Source: SAR86 cluster bacterium (lineage in GTDB: Bacteria; Pseudomonadota; Gammaproteobacteria; Magnimaribacterales; D2472). Taken from it: a DNA stretch of 64,000 bases. Made by a program: the position numbers and the translations under genes. The number at the start of each line of letters is the position of its first letter. The first letter of the stretch is position 1. Below, one piece after another: positions 44,892-53,624 of the stretch. The notes beneath the pieces are model-generated. The model saw nothing but the letters and a program-made list of their open reading frames with translations. It did not search any database and was not told the origin of the DNA. The DNA is taken from positions 726,170 through 790,169 of the forward strand of contig CP097973.1 in the NCBI GenBank assembly GCA_023703655.1, written 5' to 3'.

Positions 44892-46052
44892 TTAAAAAGC
44901 CTGAATACCTGTTTGTCGACTACCTAGAATCAAAGAATGAATGTCATGGGTTCCCTCGTATGTGTTTACAGCTTCAAGATTCATTAAGTGTCTGATTACA
45001 TGATACTCATCAATAACACCATTGCCGCCGTGCATATCTCTTGCCATTCTTGCAATTTCAAGTGATTTGCCAGCGTTATTTCTTTTTATCATCGATATCA
45101 TTTCAGGCTCTACTTTATCCTCATCAATGAGTCTACCAACTCTTAGCGCAGCAAGTAAACCTAAATTTATCTCAGTCTCCATATCAGCTAGTTTTTTTTG
45201 AACCAACTGCTTGCTAGCAAGTGGTGAATTAAACTGAGTGCGATCCATACAATAATCTCTTGTAGTTTCCCAACAAAATTCTGCTGCACCAAGCACTCCC
45301 CATGCAATTCCGTATCTCGCAATATTAAGACAGCTAAAAGGTCCTCTAAAGCTTTGCACATCCGGCAATACGTTTTCTTCAGGAATCATGACATCGTCCA
45401 TGAATATTTGGCCTGTTTCTGATGCTCTAAGTGCAAATTTACCACTTAGCGGAGGTGTTGAGAGGCCTTTCATACCTTTTTCTGCAATGAAGCCTCTTAA
45501 TATCCCTTCCTCATCTTTCGCCCATATCACCAACACGTCAGCAATTGGAGAGTTAGTAATCCAAGTTTTTGAACCATTTAGTATATAACCATCAACAGTT
45601 TTTTTAGCATTTGACTTCATAGATGCTGGATCAGAGCCTGCATCTGGTTCGGTTAATCCAAAACATCCGATCCACTCACCTTTCGCCATTTTTGGAAGAA
45701 ACTTATCTTTTTGTTCAGCTGAACCAAATTTATAGATCGCATACATTGATAAAGATGATTGCACACTAAAGGCAGATCGATAGCTTGAATCTACTCTTTC
45801 TATTTCACGTGTTATCAGTCCGTAGCTTACGTAGTTGACCCCCGCACATCCATAACCTTTAATTGATGCGCCAAGTAGGCCAAGCTCACCCAATTCGTTA
45901 TAGATTTCTCTATGGAAATGTTCCTTGCGATTAGCTTCTAGTATTTTTGGAAATAAGCTATTTTGACAATAGTCTCTGGCAGTGTTTTTGATAAGAATTT
46001 CTTCCTCTTTAAGAAGTTCATCAAAGAGGAAGATATTCTTAAGTTCTTTCAC
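44892..46052 (-). CDS. gcdH: Glutaryl-CoA dehydrogenase
   Basis: A 386-residue acyl-CoA dehydrogenase oxidising and decarboxylating glutaryl-CoA to crotonyl-CoA in lysine or tryptophan breakdown. The FAD motif [19 protein letters not shown] and the [15 protein letters not shown] and [17 protein letters not shown] sequences match GcdH, and the catalytic Glu366 stands in [10 protein letters not shown]. Cytoplasmic. Electrons would go to ETF, which is not in this window. It follows the second TonB receptor gene by 9 bases. Confidence 0.94.
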   Translation of the reverse strand: MKELKNIFLFDELLKEEEILIKNTARDYCQNSLFPKILEANRKEHFHREIYNELGELGLLGASIKGYGCAGVNYVSYGLITREIERVDSSYRSAFSVQSSLSMYAIYKFGSAEQKDKFLPKMAKGEWIGCFGLTEPDAGSDPASMKSNAKKTVDGYILNGSKTWITNSPIADVLVIWAKDEEGILRGFIAEKGMKGLSTPPLSGKFALRASETGQIFMDDVMIPEENVLPDVQSFRGPFSCLNIARYGIAWGVLGAAEFCWETTRDYCMDRTQFNSPLASKQLVQKKLADMETEINLGLLAALRVGRLIDEDKVEPEMISMIKRNNAGKSLEIARMARDMHGGNGVIDEYHVIRHLMNLEAVNTYEGTHDIHSLILGSRQTGIQAF

Positions 46053-46061
46053 TAGCGCATA

Positions 46062-48284
46062 TTAGAAATTATATGTTAGATCAAAACCAACTGTTCTTGG
46101 TGGATTGTAGTAATCCACAGTTAAATGACCAAAAGCTGCACCAAAGTTAATATTGTTAACAATGTACTCTTTGTCATTCATGTTTTTAATCCAAAATACA
46201 ACATTGAATTTTTCATCATTATCAAAGACCAGTCTCATATCTGTGGTGCTTCTCTCATCAACATCAGTTAATCGACTTCTTAAGTCAACAGATTGGTAAG
46301 GAAAAATATGATGAGCTCCGATCCTGTGATGATCTAAGATCAATCTATAATTACCAAAATCATGTTCAAGAGATACATAAAGAGTATCATCAGGCGCATA
46401 CATTAAATTAGAAGCAATTCCACCATCTGATGTTGGTGTAGGCTCCATTTCACCATCAAGGTAACCATAATTTACAGTCAATGAAGTATTGTCTGTAATT
46501 AATGCTTTCATTTCCACATCAAGACCACTCATCTCAGCTTGAGTATTAACAACCAATGAAGCAGCTGCTCCATCAGCAGTAAAATATGGAGTTTGCATGT
46601 CTTTATGTTCGTTATCAAAATATGCTAGATTTAATAAAAGACGATTATCAGCAAATAAACCCTTCATACCTAATTCAACAGATTCAATTTTCTCAGGTGA
46701 ATAAGGAGACCAATCGGTTCCTTGTGAGTAAACATTAAATTCTGAATTAAAGCCGCCAGCTTTAAAGCCATCTGCAACTTTTAGGTATACATTGGTTGAA
46801 TCGTTTACTTCATAATCAAGAATTACAGTTTGGCTAAAATCATCAAAGCTGTCTGAACCGGTTGCTACTATTAAAGGTAGAGGAAATCCCTGAGCAGTGA
46901 GTTGGGTCCGTCTAACTCCAGATTTATCCTCTTGAGTTTTTCTTCCACCTAACGTAAATGTTAATTTTTCAGTTAGAGGGAAATCTAATTGACCAAAAAT
47001 TGCTGTTGCATCTGTGTATCCAACATAGTCATTAGGGCCAAATAAGTTTCCACCACCAAAATAACTTTGAGGATTGTCTGTAAAGGCATATTCATCAATC
47101 TTGTAGTAACCCAGTACATAATTTACTCCACCGTCTGTAGTGCCTGTCAATTGCAACTCAATTGTATCTGAGTCGTAATCTGTATCCCTAGCAGTTTCAG
47201 CAACAGGGAAAGGTGAGCCATCTAGATCAAGTCTGTCTGCCCAAACCATTTCTCTAGAAGCCTGAATAATTTTTAAATTTCCAAGCCTTGTTGGAATATC
47301 AACTGTAACCGAAAGCCCCTCAATCGTAGATCTTTCATGCACAGGTGCATCTATTGAGATATCAGTTTTCTTTCCATCTCTAGTAGCAATTCTTTCCAAT
47401 GGCCATAGATATAAGCCATTGCCTATGTTTCCAACTTGAAAAACATCACTCCAACCAGGGATCACATATCCAAGTTGAGCCATTTGCGGAGTATTATTTT
47501 GTTCATTTTTATCTGCGGTTACATTTACAGAAAATGCTTCTGCATCGTAGATAACACTAAATCTTGTTGCTTGCGAGTCAAGCGTATCGAGTTCAGTAAC
47601 TTGATTGGGTTGAGATCCAACAACTCCACCAGCAGGGGTAAATGGTGATGCTGAAACGTTTACATAACCATCTCTGTTTTTGTCGGATGCTACTATCTTG
47701 AATGACCAATTGTCATCTAGAACTATATTTGAAACAAATTGAAGCTGAGTCAAACCATAATTACCCATAGATAATTTAGCTTTTGTACTAGTTTCTGTTG
47801 GCTTAGCTGAAATCATATTAATTGCTCCAGCAAGTGTGTTTCTTCCATACAAAGTCCCCTGAGGACCACGCAACACTTCTACACGCTCTAAATCAATAGC
47901 ATCAAAAATTGCACCTTGAGTTTTACCCATGTAAACACCGTCAAGATAAACTCCAACAGCTGGCTCCCAAGTAATCGCTGGGTTGGTTTGTACTCCACCT
48001 CGAATTGCAATTGTTGCAGCAGTATTGTTGGATGGAGTTCTAACAAATACAGCATTTGGAGCTATATTGCCGATATCCATGATGGTATTAACATTTTTAT
48101 AGTTAATTTCATCCGAAGTAACTGCAGTAATTGCGATTGGTGTTTCTTGAAGCGTCCCTTCACGCTTTTGTGCTGTAACAACAACCTCTTCAATTCCAGC
48201 AGATGTACCTTCATCTGAAGTCTGTGCATTTAAAGTGCCAATACAAAGTATTGATACCATTAAAAAATATCTTGATATGTTCAT
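46062..48284 (-). CDS. TonB-dependent receptor
   Basis: A 740-residue outer-membrane receptor with signal peptide (cut near LNAQTSDEG), TonB-box-like EEVVVTAQKRE (about 31-41), plug motifs ETPIAITAVTSDEI, GDIGNIAPN-like and LRGPQGTLYGRNTLAGAINMIS, and a barrel ending VGFDLTYNF. The QETPIAIT type is common in sphingomonad-like and marine receptors for complex organic substrates. Shine-Dalgarno AGGGGAAAA lies upstream. It leads into the glutaryl-CoA dehydrogenase gene. Confidence 0.95.
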   Translation of the reverse strand: MNISRYFLMVSILCIGTLNAQTSDEGTSAGIEEVVVTAQKREGTLQETPIAITAVTSDEINYKNVNTIMDIGNIAPNAVFVRTPSNNTAATIAIRGGVQTNPAITWEPAVGVYLDGVYMGKTQGAIFDAIDLERVEVLRGPQGTLYGRNTLAGAINMISAKPTETSTKAKLSMGNYGLTQLQFVSNIVLDDNWSFKIVASDKNRDGYVNVSASPFTPAGGVVGSQPNQVTELDTLDSQATRFSVIYDAEAFSVNVTADKNEQNNTPQMAQLGYVIPGWSDVFQVGNIGNGLYLWPLERIATRDGKKTDISIDAPVHERSTIEGLSVTVDIPTRLGNLKIIQASREMVWADRLDLDGSPFPVAETARDTDYDSDTIELQLTGTTDGGVNYVLGYYKIDEYAFTDNPQSYFGGGNLFGPNDYVGYTDATAIFGQLDFPLTEKLTFTLGGRKTQEDKSGVRRTQLTAQGFPLPLIVATGSDSFDDFSQTVILDYEVNDSTNVYLKVADGFKAGGFNSEFNVYSQGTDWSPYSPEKIESVELGMKGLFADNRLLLNLAYFDNEHKDMQTPYFTADGAAASLVVNTQAEMSGLDVEMKALITDNTSLTVNYGYLDGEMEPTPTSDGGIASNLMYAPDDTLYVSLEHDFGNYRLILDHHRIGAHHIFPYQSVDLRSRLTDVDERSTTDMRLVFDNDEKFNVVFWIKNMNDKEYIVNNINFGAAFGHLTVDYYNPPRTVGFDLTYNF

Positions 48285-48287
48285 ACT

Positions 48288-48316
48288 CTTTTCCCCTATT
48301 TGGTATAAAAATTATA
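48288..48316 (-). promoter_or_regulatory. -10 and Shine-Dalgarno of second TonB receptor gene
   Basis: Minus-strand TATAAT (48311-48316), overlapping the 3' end of the small Smr gene, and AGGGGAAAA (about 48291-48299) just before the ATG at 48284. No convincing -35 was seen. Confidence 0.45.
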
Positions 48317-48545
48317 TCTTTGTAATCAATATTATGCCATATCTTTGCATTTGATAGGTTATCTCTGAATTATTTAATGATTTTTCGCATAAATCGATCA
48401 TTTTCTTACTGTTACCACAAATTATCTTTAGTGGAATGAAATTTTGTTGGGACAAACAAAAATCTAGTACAACTTCCTCAACTTCATGATGTCTTACACC
48501 ATGCAAATCAAGACACTCAATACCCCTTTCCTGAAACCTTTTCAT
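48312..48545 (-). CDS. Small Smr domain protein
   Basis: A 77-residue protein, about the size of a lone Smr domain (MutS2 C-terminal type). The first motif LDLHGVRHHEVEEVV and the central ICGNSKKM loop are characteristic. The catalytic-type HGxG of active Smr nucleases is not obvious, so nuclease activity is doubtful. Divergent from the P450 gene, with only 10 bases between start codons. Confidence 0.8.
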   Translation of the reverse strand: MKRFQERGIECLDLHGVRHHEVEEVVLDFCLSQQNFIPLKIICGNSKKMIDLCEKSLNNSEITYQMQRYGIILITKI

Positions 48546-48549
48546 AACT

Positions 48550-48564
48550 TATTATATGTTTATG
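48550..48564 (+). promoter_or_regulatory. Near-leaderless promoter of P450 gene
   Basis: A TATTAT (48550-48555) directly precedes ATG 48556, and a second in-frame ATG at 48562 lies at the expected transcription start. The message may therefore be leaderless from 48562. The promoter would sit in the 5' end region of the divergent Smr gene. Confidence 0.35.
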
Positions 48565-49794
48565 TTAAATGGCGAACAGTTAAAAGTTGATGATTTTTTT
48601 GATCCATCCTCAAAAGATTTCATTCATGATCCAAAACCATCTTTGAGGAAATTGCTCAAGGAGTATCCAATTGGTAGATTTGATGCATGGGGTGCTTGGT
48701 TAGTTACAGGCAATAGAAATATCGCCGATTGCTTGCTTGATAGAAGACTATCTACTGATTTTAATCTTTGGGAATACGCACCTCCAAAAAAAGAACTATC
48801 CGAAATGGATTCATTTGAGACATTAATGAACAATAATTTATTTTTTTTAAATAGAACTGATCACTTAAGATTGAGAAAATTAGCACTGCCAGCTTTTTCG
48901 CCAAGGATCATGGATCAGATGAAAGTAAGATTTGCTAAGTTAGTGAAGGAAAGGTTTGATGAAATTGGTGAGCCTGAGGAATTTAATTTTGCAACTGAAG
49001 TAGCCGAAATTATTCCAACCCAAGCTATAGCAAGCTTGGTAGGAATACCTAGAGATAAATTTCCCATCTTCGACTCGTTAGCCTATGGAGTCGTTAGAGG
49101 TATAAACCCAATGCTATCGGAAGATGAAAGAAAGGAAGCTACTAAAGGAGTGAAAGCAGGATTAGATCTTTTAAATGAATTAATTGAGGAAAAGCGCTCA
49201 AATCCAACTGATGACTTTCTATCGACCTTAATACTTGCTGAAGAGGAAGGAGAAAAACTATCAAATTGGGAGATGTGTGCTCTCACTGGTGCTGTATTGG
49301 CAGCTGGATCAGACACTGCAGTTGATCTTCATAGCTATCTAATCAAGGCTTTGCTTTCTCATCCTGAGCAGCTTGAAGAATTAAAACAAGATGAAGAATT
49401 AATACAGAATGCAATATCTGAAACTTTAAGATATGAATCTTCAGGTAAAACTGGGCTTGCAAGATATGTATCTGAAGATATGGAACTTCTTGGAGTTGAA
49501 GTTAAAAAAGGTCAAATGATCCAGCTTATAACAAGCACTGCTGGGCTTGATCCAAATACTTATGATGATCCTGATACCTTTGACATACATAGGAATCATG
49601 ATAAAAGTATTTCTTTCGGTCAAGGACCTCATTATTGTATTGGGGTTACATTGGTTAGATCACAGACTGAAGTCATGCTCAGAGAGTTGTTCAATCGTTT
49701 CCCAAATCTAAGCCTTACAGGTGATGTACAGTATGATTATGATCATCACAATGCGCGCAGAATGACTGAGCTTACTGTTAAAACAAATATCTAA
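48556..49794 (+). CDS. Cytochrome P450
   Basis: A 412-residue soluble bacterial P450. I-helix AAGSDTA, K-helix ExxR (ETLRYE) and the heme loop FGQGPHYCIG with Cys361 are intact. It would hydroxylate a hydrophobic compound using an external ferredoxin, which is not in the window. It heads an oxidative island with SDR, acetoacetate-decarboxylase-like and KshA-like genes, which hints at steroid- or terpenoid-type substrates. Start ATG 48556 or 48562. It converges with the SDR gene and overlaps it by 4 bases. Confidence 0.94.
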   Translation: MFMLNGEQLKVDDFFDPSSKDFIHDPKPSLRKLLKEYPIGRFDAWGAWLVTGNRNIADCLLDRRLSTDFNLWEYAPPKKELSEMDSFETLMNNNLFFLNRTDHLRLRKLALPAFSPRIMDQMKVRFAKLVKERFDEIGEPEEFNFATEVAEIIPTQAIASLVGIPRDKFPIFDSLAYGVVRGINPMLSEDERKEATKGVKAGLDLLNELIEEKRSNPTDDFLSTLILAEEEGEKLSNWEMCALTGAVLAAGSDTAVDLHSYLIKALLSHPEQLEELKQDEELIQNAISETLRYESSGKTGLARYVSEDMELLGVEVKKGQMIQLITSTAGLDPNTYDDPDTFDIHRNHDKSISFGQGPHYCIGVTLVRSQTEVMLRELFNRFPNLSLTGDVQYDYDHHNARRMTELTVKTNI

Positions 49795-50669
49795 AAAATA
49801 TTTGGATTTGGAAGATCGGCGCGTTGTAAGATTGATTCCACTCTATCTTTAAAAGCCTGTTCTGATTTTTCGTTCGCTGGATTGATCCAATATTTTTCCT
49901 GTTTGATTTCTTTTAAACAGAAGTTTGCAACCTCTTCTGGGGTTGTTGTTTCCATATCAACTCCCATAGTCTTCATCATCTCAACCATATCTTCCACAGA
50001 AGAAATTGGATGTTCAGGAGCATCTGGATCTCTGGCTAGTTCCTCTGGACGATTTCTTTCCGCAGAAAATAAATTTGTTCTTACTGTGTGAGGTCCAGGA
50101 AATAAAATTGATACTTTTATTTTGCTTTGCATTTGCTCAAGTTGTAATTTTAAAACTTCAGTAATGCTAGAGACAGCTGCTTTGGATGAGGTATAAATTG
50201 GAGTGGATGGCAAATTAATAAATGCGCCATTTCCCGAACATGTGTTAATAACTCTAGCATCCTTATCATGGGCTAACATTGAAGGGACAAAAGCTTGGAT
50301 ACCATGAACCACGCCCATCACATTAACTCCATATGCCCAATTCCAATCATTTGGCTTTGTATCCCAAATTGATTGTAATTCTGCTGGCGCCACCCCAGCA
50401 TTATTAAATAGCAGTTGAACATCCCCTATTTCGCTTGTAACAAAAGAATTCAAATCATCCATGCTCTTTGGGTTTGAAACATCAGCTTGTTTAACACTAA
50501 TTAAATCATCATATGAAGATAATTCCTCTTTAGCTGCTTTTAATTTTGACTCTTCAATGTCTGTTAAAACAACCTTAGCACCTTCTTTTGCAAGCGCCTC
50601 GCCAATGGCAAAACCTACACCTGAAGCTCCGCCAGTTACGACCGCAACTTTATCTTTAAAATCTTCCAT
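49791..50669 (-). CDS. SDR family oxidoreductase
   Basis: A 292-residue classical SDR. Cofactor motif TGGASGVG, NNAG (89-92), catalytic Ser145, Tyr159 and Lys163 (YTSSK). The C-terminal extension is somewhat long. Substrate unknown; hydroxylated products of the neighbouring P450 are candidates. Its ATG overlaps the stop of the acetoacetate-decarboxylase-like gene by one base, so the two are co-translated. Confidence 0.92.
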   Translation of the reverse strand: MEDFKDKVAVVTGGASGVGFAIGEALAKEGAKVVLTDIEESKLKAAKEELSSYDDLISVKQADVSNPKSMDDLNSFVTSEIGDVQLLFNNAGVAPAELQSIWDTKPNDWNWAYGVNVMGVVHGIQAFVPSMLAHDKDARVINTCSGNGAFINLPSTPIYTSSKAAVSSITEVLKLQLEQMQSKIKVSILFPGPHTVRTNLFSAERNRPEELARDPDAPEHPISSVEDMVEMMKTMGVDMETTTPEEVANFCLKEIKQEKYWINPANEKSEQAFKDRVESILQRADLPNPNIF

Positions 50670-51433
50670 CAGCCGTCATATCTTGAATGCATAAATGGAA
50701 CATAACCCATTGGATCAATTTCTTCCATCACCGATGCATTGCTTGATGAACCACCTTCTTCCCAAGTCATTGAAACAACCTCCTCTACTGGTAGATCAAC
50801 AACTGGATCAACTGGTGATTCACGAAGAATGAGTTCACCATCAAGTTTTTGATTAACAGTTTGAGTTCTGTGCATATCGATCTTTACAAGAAGTGGGTTT
50901 TGATCACAAACCTTATTCTGTTCACAAGAAGGAAAGACTTTGAAACAAAAAACATGATCAGTAAACGATTGTGTATCGATTGATTCGGTTACATTCCCAT
51001 TAAATTCAATATATTTTATTCCGTGTCTCTCAACACTAGCTGAGCATGCATCTCCATCCTTAGATGCAAGCACATTAGCTATTTTCTTTGGTTCACCGTA
51101 GGTTTCGCGTCCGCCTACAACAACACCTTCTCCCTCCATCGGCATTGTTATTTCGTAAATACCATCGATGTCTTTGTACTTACAGTTCACACCAAAAGTT
51201 GCTGCGCCAAATTCAAGGCCATCATGCAGATCAACAAAGACTCGTGACATTACAACTCTCACGATTGGATCATCTGCTGGCTGAAGTGGACTTGGTATTA
51301 GTTGCTCAACCAATCCTGGTGTTGTTTTATAGAAAACTTTTACTGCTTGCATTTTTGCATCAAAAAACTCGAGATTGTTCTCTGCTGCTGCTTGTAACTC
51401 TTCCGGACTTTTTAAATATCTTAGCTTGGACAT
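50669..51433 (-). CDS. Acetoacetate decarboxylase family protein
   Basis: A 254-residue ADC-fold protein. GRETYGEPKKIA carries Glu and Lys116/Lys117 at the position of the Schiff-base lysine of acetoacetate decarboxylase. Family members decarboxylate beta-keto acids or act as hydratase/aldolase variants on larger substrates. The substrate may be a beta-keto acid produced in the same pathway as the SDR. Divergent from the KshA-like gene with 57 bases between. Confidence 0.9.
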   Translation of the reverse strand: MSKLRYLKSPEELQAAAENNLEFFDAKMQAVKVFYKTTPGLVEQLIPSPLQPADDPIVRVVMSRVFVDLHDGLEFGAATFGVNCKYKDIDGIYEITMPMEGEGVVVGGRETYGEPKKIANVLASKDGDACSASVERHGIKYIEFNGNVTESIDTQSFTDHVFCFKVFPSCEQNKVCDQNPLLVKIDMHRTQTVNQKLDGELILRESPVDPVVDLPVEEVVSMTWEEGGSSSNASVMEEIDPMGYVPFMHSRYDG

Positions 51434-51490
51434 CTTTTCTCCTATGTGTATATGCTGTTATCATATATCAAAAAATAAGGAATTTTAAAT

Positions 51491-52489
51491 ATGCCAAAGC
51501 AAGAATTTCCATTTCCAATGCCAAACGGATGGTTTTGTATCACTCGTTGTGGAGAAATAAAAAAAGGTGAAGTCAAAGGAATAAAGTTTTGCGAGAAACA
51601 AGTAGCAGTCTTTAGGACCGAATCTGGCAAAATATCTGTTTTGGATGCTTACTGTGCATTCAATGGAATAGATTTATCTAAGAATGGTTCTGTAGAGGGA
51701 GAAACTCTCAAATGTCCCAAAAGTGGTATTGCTTGGAATATAGATGGAACTTTTGCCTCATGTGAAAACAAAGATATTAATAATGGTGAAGTAAAAAAAT
51801 TAAAAATATTTTGTTACCCAACACAAGAACTTAACGGTTTTATTTGGTCATGGCATCACCTCCTAAAAGAAGATCCATATTTTGATATTCCAACATTAGA
51901 AGGTTTTAACGGTGATGATGATAAATGGGGTAAAGAATTTCATTATGAATACAATATCAACACGGTTTTGCAAGAAATCGCAGAGAATGATGTTGATGCA
52001 GCACATTTCCCGAAAGTGCATGGTTCACCAAGCTTGCCTGAAACTGATGCAATTGTTGATGGGGTCTATAAAAAAACTATCGCTGAAACATTAATGGATC
52101 CAAATAACGATAGCGTCTCAGAGGAATATAAAAATGAGGCCAACGAAATGTTTACAACTACCTTCACAAGAGAATCATGGGGTTTAGGTTGTGTTGCCCT
52201 TAAAATGATTAATCTTCCGCCAGCTGGTGGAGAATTTATAATGGTTAATGCATCTTGCCCAGTTGATAATAAGCATTCCATTTTAAGATGGACCATGCGA
52301 GTTTCAAAAGACATTGAAGATGAGATTGGTATGGCTATTATAGATGGAATCGCTAATGGTGTGCTTGATGATATGCCTATATGGGATAACAAAAGTTATG
52401 TTGATCAACCAGTCTTATGCGATGGTGATGGCCCAATTAATAAGTTCAGAAAATGGGTGAGACAATTTTACTCTGAGCTACCCGCCTAA
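51491..52489 (+). CDS. KshA-like ring-hydroxylating oxygenase with degenerate Rieske site
   Basis: A 332-residue protein aligned by eye to ketosteroid 9-alpha-hydroxylase-type oxygenases; the C-terminal DGDGPINKFRKWVRQFY segment resembles KshA. The mononuclear iron site is intact (Asp169, His172, His177 in ENDVDAAHFPKVH). The Rieske domain has the two Cys (55 and 75) but lacks both His: DAYCAFNG has Phe57 and KCPKSG has Ser78, so a 2Fe-2S Rieske cluster cannot form in the normal way. Normal oxygenase activity therefore seems unlikely unless electrons arrive differently. An alternative function or lost activity is possible. It is separated from tdk by 1 base. Confidence 0.85.
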   Translation: MPKQEFPFPMPNGWFCITRCGEIKKGEVKGIKFCEKQVAVFRTESGKISVLDAYCAFNGIDLSKNGSVEGETLKCPKSGIAWNIDGTFASCENKDINNGEVKKLKIFCYPTQELNGFIWSWHHLLKEDPYFDIPTLEGFNGDDDKWGKEFHYEYNINTVLQEIAENDVDAAHFPKVHGSPSLPETDAIVDGVYKKTIAETLMDPNNDSVSEEYKNEANEMFTTTFTRESWGLGCVALKMINLPPAGGEFIMVNASCPVDNKHSILRWTMRVSKDIEDEIGMAIIDGIANGVLDDMPIWDNKSYVDQPVLCDGDGPINKFRKWVRQFYSELPA

Positions 52490-52490
52490 A

Positions 52491-53069
52491 TTGGCCAAAA
52501 TACATTTTTTTTATTCCTCGATGAATGCAGGTAAATCCACAGCATTACTTCAATCCAATTACAACTACAATGAGAGAGGTATGGAAACCTTACTATTTGT
52601 TCCAAAAGTTTACGCAGATGCAAATAGTAGCAAAATTAAATCTAGAATTGGTTTAGATGCGGATGCCTACTCTTTTGATCAAGCATTCAACTTTAGAGGC
52701 TACTTAGATGGAGAATTAGCAAAAAAAACTAGCTGCATATTTGTGGATGAAGCCCAATTTTTAACAAAATTGCAAGTGAGAGAACTCTGTTATATTGCTG
52801 ATTGTCACAACATACCTGTAATGTGTTACGGAATAAGAACTGATTTTCGCGGAGAATTATTTGAAGGTAGTTCTGAATTGTTAGCAATGGCAGATACATT
52901 AAATGAACTAAAAACTGTCTGTGATTCTGGAAAGAAGGCGACCATGGTAGTTCGACTAGACGAAGAGGGAAATGTTATTACTGAGGGTGATCAAATTAAA
53001 ATCGGTGGCAATGATACATATAAAGCTGTAAGTAGATCACTTTTTAGAAAACTCACAAAACTTATCTAG
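52491..53069 (+). CDS. tdk: Thymidine kinase
   Basis: A 192-residue type II thymidine kinase for pyrimidine salvage. Walker A SSMNAGKST (9-17), Walker B IFVDEAQFL (about 82-90), and the lasso and thymidine site CYGIRTDFRGE-LFEGS-ELL. The zinc Cys quartet of many Tdk proteins is reduced here, with one Cys at TVCDSG. The start is TTG at 52491, since the next ATG is inside the Walker A. Directly after the KshA-like gene. It converges with the SnoaL-like gene and overlaps it by 4 bases. Confidence 0.93.
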   Translation: MAKIHFFYSSMNAGKSTALLQSNYNYNERGMETLLFVPKVYADANSSKIKSRIGLDADAYSFDQAFNFRGYLDGELAKKTSCIFVDEAQFLTKLQVRELCYIADCHNIPVMCYGIRTDFRGELFEGSSELLAMADTLNELKTVCDSGKKATMVVRLDEEGNVITEGDQIKIGGNDTYKAVSRSLFRKLTKLI

Positions 53070-53611
53070 TCCTGCCCCCAAACTGCTGATTTCAAGATTT
53101 TAAACAAAGGATCTTTATTGCCAGGCACTCCAATGTGTGCTCCTTTTATCATTGGATGATCCAAATTTACTTTGCTAGGATCGCTAACATAAACCCAGTC
53201 TGCATCAACTGCTCTGCTTGAGAATTTCCAGATGCCATCCCTTTTTTGATATTGATCAAAATATCTTCCGCCAATCAATACATCAAAATTTTCTGGCTCA
53301 GAAACCACTTGATGAAATGCAATGATGTATGTCTCACCATCAGCATTATTTTCATCAACCATCTTAATATTATGTGTCGTTACATTGTGATGAAGTATGC
53401 CCATATTTTTCTGAATATCTGGCAACATATCAATAAAATCCATTGCCTTGCCTTTAAAAAAACTTCCATGATCGTCTGTTGCATCCTCATGATACAAAGA
53501 TCTCATTAACACATGATCGTGTCTGTCTGCTGCTCTGCAGTAAAGATTTACTAATTCACGTATAGATTCTTTGTCAATCAGTTCTTGAATTTTATTATCT
53601 TTATCATTCAT
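53066..53611 (-). CDS. NTF2/SnoaL-like protein
   Basis: A 181-residue NTF2-fold protein. ESIRELVNLYCRAADRHD (in part), YHEDATDDHGSF and the HHNVTTHNIKMVDE strands match the SnoaL_4 group. Such proteins are cyclases, hydratases, isomerases or small subunits in steroid and polyketide pathways, including ketosteroid isomerase. It is divergent from the OYE-type fusion with 13 bases between. Confidence 0.85.
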   Translation of the reverse strand: MNDKDNKIQELIDKESIRELVNLYCRAADRHDHVLMRSLYHEDATDDHGSFFKGKAMDFIDMLPDIQKNMGILHHNVTTHNIKMVDENNADGETYIIAFHQVVSEPENFDVLIGGRYFDQYQKRDGIWKFSSRAVDADWVYVSDPSKVNLDHPMIKGAHIGVPGNKDPLFKILKSAVWGQD

Positions 53612-53624
53612 AATTTCCTCACTG

